From JABJPM01 sp964344655 (GTDB lineage Archaea; Nanobdellota; Nanobdellia; SCGC-AAA011-G17; PNOQ01): a stretch of DNA of 5,088 bases. The stretch covers positions 1 through 5,088 of the forward strand of contig CAYFOF010000012.1 in assembly GCA_964344655.1 (NCBI GenBank), in the 5' to 3' direction. Below are positions 1-5,088 of this stretch, piece by piece. A model generated the notes under the pieces. The model was not told where the DNA came from. It did not search any database and worked only from the letters and a program-made list of their open reading frames with translations. A program made the translations under genes and the position numbers. Position 1 is the stretch's first letter. Each line of letters begins with the position of its first letter.

Positions 1-1867
1 TTAGGTCCAAACTTCTTTCATAAAATAAACAATATATATCTCCTGTTCTTGTGAAAGTCTCAAATTTAAGTTTTCCATAGGTTTCTTGTACTTCGATAGG
101 TATTTTCTTTCTGTCTTGCAATTGCAAATAAGGTGGATTCCCTACAATTATATCAAAACCTCTCTCAGATTTTTTCTTTTTACGATTAAAAACATCATAA
201 AACTCTATTGCCCAGTGGAAGGGTTTAATTTCTAAGAACTTTTTGTAGTCTTTATATTTTTGAACATTACATAACTCAAATTCTTTATATAATTCATTAT
301 TTAATTGATTATTAAATTCTTTAAGTTTTTTATTAATTTCTTTGCTTAATTTTACTTCTTCCGGCCCAGAACTTTTTGATTGTTTAGCCTTTAATTTTTC
401 AAGTTTTTCAAGTTCTTTGAATATAGATTCACCCTCAACCACACCATAATCGAAAAGAGTTCTTTTTACTGCAAAATTTTCCATATCCTTATAACCTACT
501 AAACTATTTCCTTCTCTCAATTTATAGTCTAGATTTGGAAGTGCATCAACTTTCTTAGAACTCTCATTATAGGATTCTACAATCCACAACCACAACCTTA
601 ATCTTGCAATTTCAATTGCATCAGGATTGATATCTACACCATAAATATTGTCTTTCAATATTCTTTTCTTTTCTTTAACTCTCAGACCGAATGAAGCAGG
701 TAAACCAATCCTTCCTCCCCTTTTTTCTTCAGTCCTAATATGTAGTCTGAACAAGATATTTGCAGCAGTTAACAAAAAGGCCCCAGAACCGCAAGCGTTA
801 TCACAAATGGTTATTTTCCTGAGAATTTCTTCTTGAAATATTCTTAACTGGTATTTTGTAAGTTTTTCAAATATTTCATCAATTTTCTTCAACTTTAATT
901 TAAATCTTTCATTTACACGATCTAACAACCAAGGATAAATTGTGTTTTCAGAAATGTATTTTGTTATCTTTTCAGGAGTATAATATGCACCAGTACCTTT
1001 TCTTTGATCCGCATTCATACTTTTTTCAAAAATATGACCTAAGATGTATGGCGTTAAAACATCAGTCTCATCTCTTTCTTCTTGAATAACCCACTCATAA
1101 CTTTCAAATAATTCAAACAACTTTTTCCATACAGTATTTGGTATGTCTGCCTTGGGATTCTTTTGCTCAAAATATTTTTTCTTGAATAGGCCTCCATTTA
1201 GATAAGGTATCTCGCTTTGATTAGGATTGTTCAATCTATCAAAGAATAATCGCTTAAGTTCAAATTCATAGAAATTATGTCTCTTATTTCTATTATGATA
1301 CAAATTTTTAAGATAATCTTGTTTGATTAGTCCCTTCGCTTGCAGGAAATAAATGAAAATTATTCTATCAAGTATTACTTGAGCAAAAGTATATTTTTCA
1401 TCTTCAGTTCCATTAAAATTAGATACGCTTTTTACTATTTTTGTTTTAAGTGCCCAATATTCTTTATAGAATTTATCAATCAAGTCCTTTACATCGAACA
1501 AATTTTCTAATGAATTATTTATTACATTATCTTCAAAAGATATTTTATCCAATTTTTGATATTTACTTTGTAATGTTTGCGCCCTTCCGTGAAACTTGTC
1601 AATCTTAAATTGATTTGGGCTCCCGCTTTTTCTAAGAACAACAATATTTGATAAATCACTGTTTACAATGATACGATACCATTCATCACTCTTCAGCTGT
1701 TTGAGGTGTTTTTTAATTATTTCTTGGTTAATCTCATGCTCTTGATTCAATCGAAGGTAGGTGCCATCACAAACTTCAAACATACCACCTTTTCTTTTTT
1801 TGAATTTACCTTTATTTATCAAGAAGTTCTCGAATTGATCAAATCTAGTAATTTGTTCTAATTTCAT
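1..1867 (-). CDS. Eco57I-like N6-adenine DNA methyltransferase, partial (C-terminus beyond window)
   Basis: This gene encodes a gamma-class N6-adenine DNA methyltransferase that would transfer a methyl group from S-adenosylmethionine to adenine in a specific DNA site. I translated the minus strand from the ATG at 1867 and found 622 codons with no stop; the frame is still open at base 2. Visible landmarks are FAQVILDRIIFIYFLQ (161-176), ILGHIFE (275-281), GTGAYYTP (291-298), SAM-binding motif I DNACGSGAFL (356-365; usually DPACGSG), GVDINPDA (410-417), a Lys/Glu-rich, coiled-coil-prone helical spacer (484-545), PFHWAIEF (549-556), and catalytic motif IV NPPY (577-580). The block FETFTRTGDIYCLF (602-615) follows, as is usual in Eco57I-type enzymes. 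The N-terminal 150 residues show no PD-(D/E)xK nuclease motif that I can see, unlike fused Type IIG enzymes. The start overlaps the upstream stop as ATGA, so the two genes are probably co-translated. The missing part should include the target-recognition region. The methylase call is very secure; the system type is not. Confidence 0.95.
   Translation of the reverse strand, partial: MKLEQITRFDQFENFLINKGKFKKRKGGMFEVCDGTYLRLNQEHEINQEIIKKHLKQLKSDEWYRIIVNSDLSNIVVLRKSGSPNQFKIDKFHGRAQTLQSKYQKLDKISFEDNVINNSLENLFDVKDLIDKFYKEYWALKTKIVKSVSNFNGTEDEKYTFAQVILDRIIFIYFLQAKGLIKQDYLKNLYHNRNKRHNFYEFELKRLFFDRLNNPNQSEIPYLNGGLFKKKYFEQKNPKADIPNTVWKKLFELFESYEWVIQEERDETDVLTPYILGHIFEKSMNADQRKGTGAYYTPEKITKYISENTIYPWLLDRVNERFKLKLKKIDEIFEKLTKYQLRIFQEEILRKITICDNACGSGAFLLTAANILFRLHIRTEEKRGGRIGLPASFGLRVKEKKRILKDNIYGVDINPDAIEIARLRLWLWIVESYNESSKKVDALPNLDYKLREGNSLVGYKDMENFAVKRTLFDYGVVEGESIFKELEKLEKLKAKQSKSSGPEEVKLSKEINKKLKEFNNQLNNELYKEFELCNVQKYKDYKKFLEIKPFHWAIEFYDVFNRKKKKSERGFDIIVGNPPYLQLQDRKKIPIEVQETYGKLKFETFTRTGDIYCLFYERSLDL
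1864..1867 (-). other. ATGA stop-start overlap coupling helicase and methylase genes
   Basis: The helicase stop TGA (1866-1864) and the methylase start ATG (1867-1865) share two bases. The sequence just upstream on the coding strand (GTGATATTCAAAAA) has no Shine-Dalgarno-like purine tract. Translation of the methylase is therefore likely to depend on termination and reinitiation by ribosomes that have just finished the helicase, which would tie the amounts of the two proteins together. The overlap is seen directly; the coupling is inferred. Confidence 0.85.
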
Positions 1868-4800
1868 TTTTTGAATATCACTGCAGCTACTGGACGGAAT
1901 CGAATATCCTCTCTCTTTCTTTTTTCTTCAATAGACATACTATTTAACTTTTTGAGTTCCTGAGTAAATACTTTCATTCTTGGAGTTTTTTTGGTACAGT
2001 ATTTTCGCCTGAATCTAATTAATTCATTTTCGGACCTTAATTCAAAATGTGATTTCTTAAATTTGCTAAATTCATTTTTCATTTCTTGTTGCAAATTTGG
2101 ATCAAGACTTTCTTTTTGACGTAAATAATTGGACATAATATATCCAACAATTTTGTCCTTCTCAGATTGTAATCTATCTTTTTGCTCATTGTTTTGTTCT
2201 TTCCAAAGAGAATCATATTTCGTTGAAATATAATTATCAATTTCCTTGGAATCTTTTTTCGTCAATTTATGTCTGTTTTCACCTGAAAATTCAGGAATTC
2301 TGTCTTCAGAATAGTTAAACGTGTTATGTAGAACTTTATTTCCCCGATAAAATAAGGATAATCCCTCTTCATTAGAAGTAAGAGACGTATAAAACTTTGA
2401 ACCAAAAGAAGGAGCATTCTTAACCATTGTTTTTGAAATCTTATATTCTTTGCTACCTTTAAACATAAACAATCCGATGTTATCTTTTCCAAATTGATTT
2501 TCTTGTTCTAAAGCATCATAATTTGATTCCCGCATCGCCTTTCTTTTTTCACTGAGTAATTCTTTAGCAACCTCAGTCTTTCTTGATTGTAAAATTTTTT
2601 CAGTTTCCTCTTCATCAAGAATTGCATATTCTGAACCAAATATTTCAATTATTGTCTCCAGTTTCATATTTAATCCATCAATTAAGTTAGTTTCAGAATC
2701 AATATCTTCATGAGGAATAAAATTTGCAACATAAATTTCTTTTTCATTATTTAGCCGATCTGCACGACCAATTCGTTGAATTAATCTTACTGGATTCCAA
2801 GGTAGATCAAAATTTAATATTATGTCTGCTTCCGGAAGATTTACACCTTCGCTAAGAGTATCAGTACTCAATAAAAGTTTGATGGCTTTGTTTTGTTTAA
2901 ATTTGTTGACTTCTGCAGGCTTATTTCTAGTTTTTCCAGTAACTTTGATTTTGTTATAATTTCCAAGTTGTGCATTCAAATTTCCAAGTCGTGCATTCAA
3001 ATTTCCAAGTTGTGCATTCAAATAATCAATAGTATCTTTAAACTCTGAGAACAATACGATTTTTTTATTTTTATTCTTGTCGATGTACTCAATCAATTTG
3101 TCAAGTTTTGGATCAATATAACTTCCAGTTAAATATTCATTATCTCTTAATTTAACCTTTTCAATTTCAAGATCTTCTATTTTGTTCATGAACTCATTTA
3201 TATTTACCAAATCTTTTCTTATTGCATTAGTATAATTTTCCAAATCCTTTTCTTTTATTTTGAATCCCAATTCATCTAATTCACTTTCTGAATCGATATC
3301 GTAGTCATCTAAAGTAATTTCTTCTCGTTTTTTATTAATTTTCTTCATATTTTCCATTAATCTACTATTTATTAATTTTAGATCTCCCGTTTCCAATAAA
3401 GTTAGTAATTCTGTGTTACGGGTTTTTAGGTTTATCAGTGATTTATAGAAGGAAAATATACAACTCATTAATCTCTTGAATAAAACCATTTTATGTAATG
3501 CAGGTAATCTTCCTTTCCTACCTTCAAAATCTTTGTATGGATCAAATATTGTTAAATGTACCAAGTTTAATTTCTTTAGAAAAGGAATTATTTCATTGTA
3601 TATTTCTTTATATCTATTGTCAACATAATTAAATTCAATTTTGTTCAATTTTGGATTCATTAATTTGTAAGTTTCTTTACCAATCTTAATTTTTCCATCA
3701 AATAATTTCTTTATATCAAGACGTGTTGTTTGAGCAGTTAGATTTTTCCTCAATCTTGAAATTGCATTTTTATCTGATTGGGGAACGTCTTTCCATTTGT
3801 TTGATTTATGTTTTTTAAGTATAGAGAAGTCTAAATCAAGTCCACTTTCTTCAAATTTTCTTTGGTTGTGAAGCAATCTTGTTAAGTAAAACATATCACC
3901 AATTCTATTATTTATTGGTGTTGCAGTTAGAAAAAGATAATTTGCTTGAGGATTTCCTCCCTTCAATCTTTCAAATGAATCATAACGATTATTCTTATTT
4001 CTGAAATTATGTGCCTCGTCTAACAGAATTAGGCCATAGTTCTTGTGACGTGTTGGTGACCAATTCTTTTGAGATAGTTCATACATTGATAAAAAATCAT
4101 AATCTCTTTTGAATCTCAAACCAAAGTTTGACATATATTCTTTCCATTGATTCTTAATATTTGGTGCTGCAATTATTAGAGTTTTTTTCTGCTCTTTCTT
4201 AAAATCCTCTGCAATTTTTGCAGCTACGAAACTCTTACCTAAACCAACCGAACTAGTTATTAAAGCACCACCTGCCTTTGCCAATATTTCTTTGGCCTTT
4301 ATATAATCAATAAGCTGAAAAGGAAGAAGTATCTGTTTACTATCTAGAAATTCTTCAAAACCATACAGTTTTATTAGCTGTATAAAAAATTCTCTAGGTT
4401 CCAAGTAATTCCATTCCCCATCTTCAGAATTTTTTGCATATTCTTTGTATAATTTTGAATTTTCAATAATGTTAATTAAATATGTATTAAACTCTTCACC
4501 CTCCTCCCAAATCTTCTCAAACCAATTTAATAATTTGTTATAGTCTCTCCAACTATTGTTTTTTATATTTAGTTCAAGATTATTTTTTAGACCTCCGTAA
4601 CTAAAGTTTGATGATCCAACTATACTTGTATTTTTATAATCGAACAGATATAGTTTGGAATGTAATTTTTTATCAGTATAGACTCTAAAATCGATTTTAT
4701 TATCTTTAATTAATTCAGGCAATTCTGCGATTCTCTGTTTTTTAGTTTCATCACTAAGCTTATTCAAAGAATCAATTTGTTCTTTTAGTTCTTCTTTAGC

Positions 4801-5022
4801 AATCTTAAGAGAGTAACCTTTTGCAATCTGCTCAGTAGTTTTTTTGTTAGTTTCATCACCAATTAGAATTTTGGTTTTAGAGCCCTCTTGAAAGTCATCC
4901 TTTACAAGATTAAAACCATTTAGATAGAAATAACCTGTAGATATATGTGTTTTTTTGGAATTTTTTAGATATTCTTTAATGTGTTCATACATTAATGCTT
5001 CATTATTATCAATTAATTCCAT
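1864..5022 (-). CDS. PLD-family nuclease fused to SNF2/HepA-like SF2 helicase (restriction translocase)
   Basis: This 1052-residue protein is probably the ATP-dependent restriction or effector subunit of the locus. The N-terminal domain (about 1-190) carries one complete HKD motif: H121, K123 and D128, then GSSN at 136-139. This is the catalytic signature of PLD nucleases, which usually dimerise when they have one copy. The helicase core follows: PFQ (234-236), Walker A SVGLGKS (258-264), motif Ia IIAAPNIKNQW (283-293), DEAH (335-338), LTATP (365-369), motif IV KIVLFSEF (654-661), motif V STDTLSEGVNLPEA (719-732) and motif VI QRIGRADR (749-756). About 250 residues lie between the two RecA lobes, with a charged, coiled-coil-prone stretch near 555-625. 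A triple LNAQLGN-type heptad sits at 668-688. Residues 800-1052 match nothing I recognise; the end is Lys/Arg-rich and mostly helical in character. The start is fixed by an in-frame TGA four codons upstream. No Shine-Dalgarno is evident. The domain calls are secure; the role in restriction is inferred from the adjoining methylase. Confidence 0.95.
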   Translation of the reverse strand: MELIDNNEALMYEHIKEYLKNSKKTHISTGYFYLNGFNLVKDDFQEGSKTKILIGDETNKKTTEQIAKGYSLKIAKEELKEQIDSLNKLSDETKKQRIAELPELIKDNKIDFRVYTDKKLHSKLYLFDYKNTSIVGSSNFSYGGLKNNLELNIKNNSWRDYNKLLNWFEKIWEEGEEFNTYLINIIENSKLYKEYAKNSEDGEWNYLEPREFFIQLIKLYGFEEFLDSKQILLPFQLIDYIKAKEILAKAGGALITSSVGLGKSFVAAKIAEDFKKEQKKTLIIAAPNIKNQWKEYMSNFGLRFKRDYDFLSMYELSQKNWSPTRHKNYGLILLDEAHNFRNKNNRYDSFERLKGGNPQANYLFLTATPINNRIGDMFYLTRLLHNQRKFEESGLDLDFSILKKHKSNKWKDVPQSDKNAISRLRKNLTAQTTRLDIKKLFDGKIKIGKETYKLMNPKLNKIEFNYVDNRYKEIYNEIIPFLKKLNLVHLTIFDPYKDFEGRKGRLPALHKMVLFKRLMSCIFSFYKSLINLKTRNTELLTLLETGDLKLINSRLMENMKKINKKREEITLDDYDIDSESELDELGFKIKEKDLENYTNAIRKDLVNINEFMNKIEDLEIEKVKLRDNEYLTGSYIDPKLDKLIEYIDKNKNKKIVLFSEFKDTIDYLNAQLGNLNARLGNLNAQLGNYNKIKVTGKTRNKPAEVNKFKQNKAIKLLLSTDTLSEGVNLPEADIILNFDLPWNPVRLIQRIGRADRLNNEKEIYVANFIPHEDIDSETNLIDGLNMKLETIIEIFGSEYAILDEEETEKILQSRKTEVAKELLSEKRKAMRESNYDALEQENQFGKDNIGLFMFKGSKEYKISKTMVKNAPSFGSKFYTSLTSNEEGLSLFYRGNKVLHNTFNYSEDRIPEFSGENRHKLTKKDSKEIDNYISTKYDSLWKEQNNEQKDRLQSEKDKIVGYIMSNYLRQKESLDPNLQQEMKNEFSKFKKSHFELRSENELIRFRRKYCTKKTPRMKVFTQELKKLNSMSIEEKRKREDIRFRPVAAVIFKK
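2959..3021 (-). repeat. Three tandem 21-bp units encoding (LNAQLGN)3
   Basis: There are three head-to-tail 21-bp units at 2959-2979, 2980-3000 and 3001-3021. The outer two are identical, and the middle one differs by one base (T to C at 2990 on the plus strand), which changes Gln to Arg in the protein. They encode residues 668-688 of the helicase as LNAQLGN, LNARLGN, LNAQLGN. One unit is enough to fill the usual helix after motif IV, so the other two look like a recent in-frame duplication. Because 21 is divisible by 3, changes in copy number alter protein length by seven residues without breaking the frame. Confidence 0.95.
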
Positions 5023-5088
5023 CCACTTATCTCAATCAAAAACAATATTTAAGAGCTTCGAAAGAACTTGAAATACTTCCCAAACAAA
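5023..5088 (-). promoter_or_regulatory. Upstream region with archaeal-type TATA box candidate
   Basis: On the minus strand, CTTAAATA lies at 5053-5046, preceded by a CGAAG (5060-5056) that loosely resembles a TFB-recognition element. Archaeal transcription starts about 26 bases downstream of the centre of the TATA box, which here falls near 5023, directly before the ATG at 5022. That would give a leaderless or nearly leaderless mRNA and would fit the absence of a Shine-Dalgarno sequence. In DNA this AT-rich such a match can arise by chance. A bacterial -10 element over the same TAAATA cannot be ruled out. Only 66 bases upstream of the gene are visible, and no gene is seen in them. Confidence 0.4.

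Noticed and set aside
394..420. Short repeat TTTTTCAAG encoding (LEK) units in the methylase
   Set aside because: Two imperfect 9-bp copies are expected from a Lys/Glu/Leu coiled-coil segment with biased codons, and give no sign of a recent expansion.
661..690. Pyrimidine-rich tract (TTCTTTTCTTTTC) as a regulatory or triplex-forming element
   Set aside because: It encodes the Lys/Glu/Arg-rich segment VKEKKR of the methylase, and similar tracts occur throughout this AT-rich, lysine-rich coding sequence.
648..836. Plus-strand 62-codon open frame
   Set aside because: It lies antisense inside the methylase region that encodes the conserved motif I and GVDIN blocks, has no recognisable domain and no ribosome-binding site, and looks like a shadow frame.
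1400..1867. A PD-(D/E)xK nuclease domain at the methylase N-terminus, as in Type IIG enzymes
   Set aside because: I searched the first 150 or so residues by eye and found no convincing D...ExK arrangement in a plausible spacing. A profile search could still detect a diverged one.
2262..2492. Minus-strand 76-codon open frame in another frame of the helicase gene
   Set aside because: It is fully inside the helicase coding sequence and has low-complexity leucine-rich content typical of a frame-shifted shadow.
2959..3021. Tandem repeat as a CRISPR array or iteron set
   Set aside because: The units are directly adjacent with no spacers, and they encode an in-frame heptad within a conserved protein.
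5054..5068. TTCGAA-centred inverted repeat upstream of the helicase as an operator
   Set aside because: The symmetry does not extend beyond the six central bases: the next pair is a T-G mismatch or wobble and the one after is C-C. It is too short to support.

Overview
The window holds two long genes on the minus strand, read from right to left. Together they look like the core of an ATP-dependent restriction-modification or phage-defence locus. The first gene (5022 to 1864) encodes a complete 1052-residue protein with an N-terminal phospholipase D (PLD/HKD) nuclease-like domain fused to an SF2 helicase/translocase of the SNF2/HepA kind. The second gene starts at 1867, overlaps the first by an ATGA junction, and encodes an Eco57I-like gamma-class N6-adenine DNA methyltransferase. 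It runs off the left edge of the window after 622 codons, so its C-terminal part, where target recognition usually lies, is not visible.

Layout from right to left: 5088-5023 is a short upstream region with an AT-rich, archaeal-type TATA box candidate. 5022-1864 is the PLD-helicase gene, which carries an almost perfect triple 21-bp in-frame tandem repeat at 2959-3021, just after helicase motif IV. 1867-1 is the methyltransferase gene. Coding density is essentially complete, and I see no RNA gene, CRISPR array, insertion sequence or terminator.

Organism: the DNA is AT-rich, Arg codons in the methyltransferase are mostly AGA/AGG, neither start codon has a convincing Shine-Dalgarno sequence, and the TATA-like box is placed where an archaeal transcript would start almost at the ATG. 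This leans towards an AT-rich archaeon, but an AT-rich bacterium is not excluded. Such defence genes also move horizontally and may not reflect the host.

How the parts may work together (inference): the methyltransferase would mark self DNA and, through its C-terminal region, provide sequence recognition. The PLD-helicase would translocate on or remodel unmodified DNA and cut it with its PLD domain. I see no nuclease motif in the visible methyltransferase, so nuclease and motor sit on one chain and modification on the other. This resembles a Type ISP enzyme (nuclease-helicase-methylase-TRD in one chain) split in two, with a PLD nuclease in place of the Mrr-like one. Class 1 DISARM is the other comparison, since it pairs a SNF2-like helicase with an N6-adenine methylase. 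The genes beyond the left edge would decide between these.
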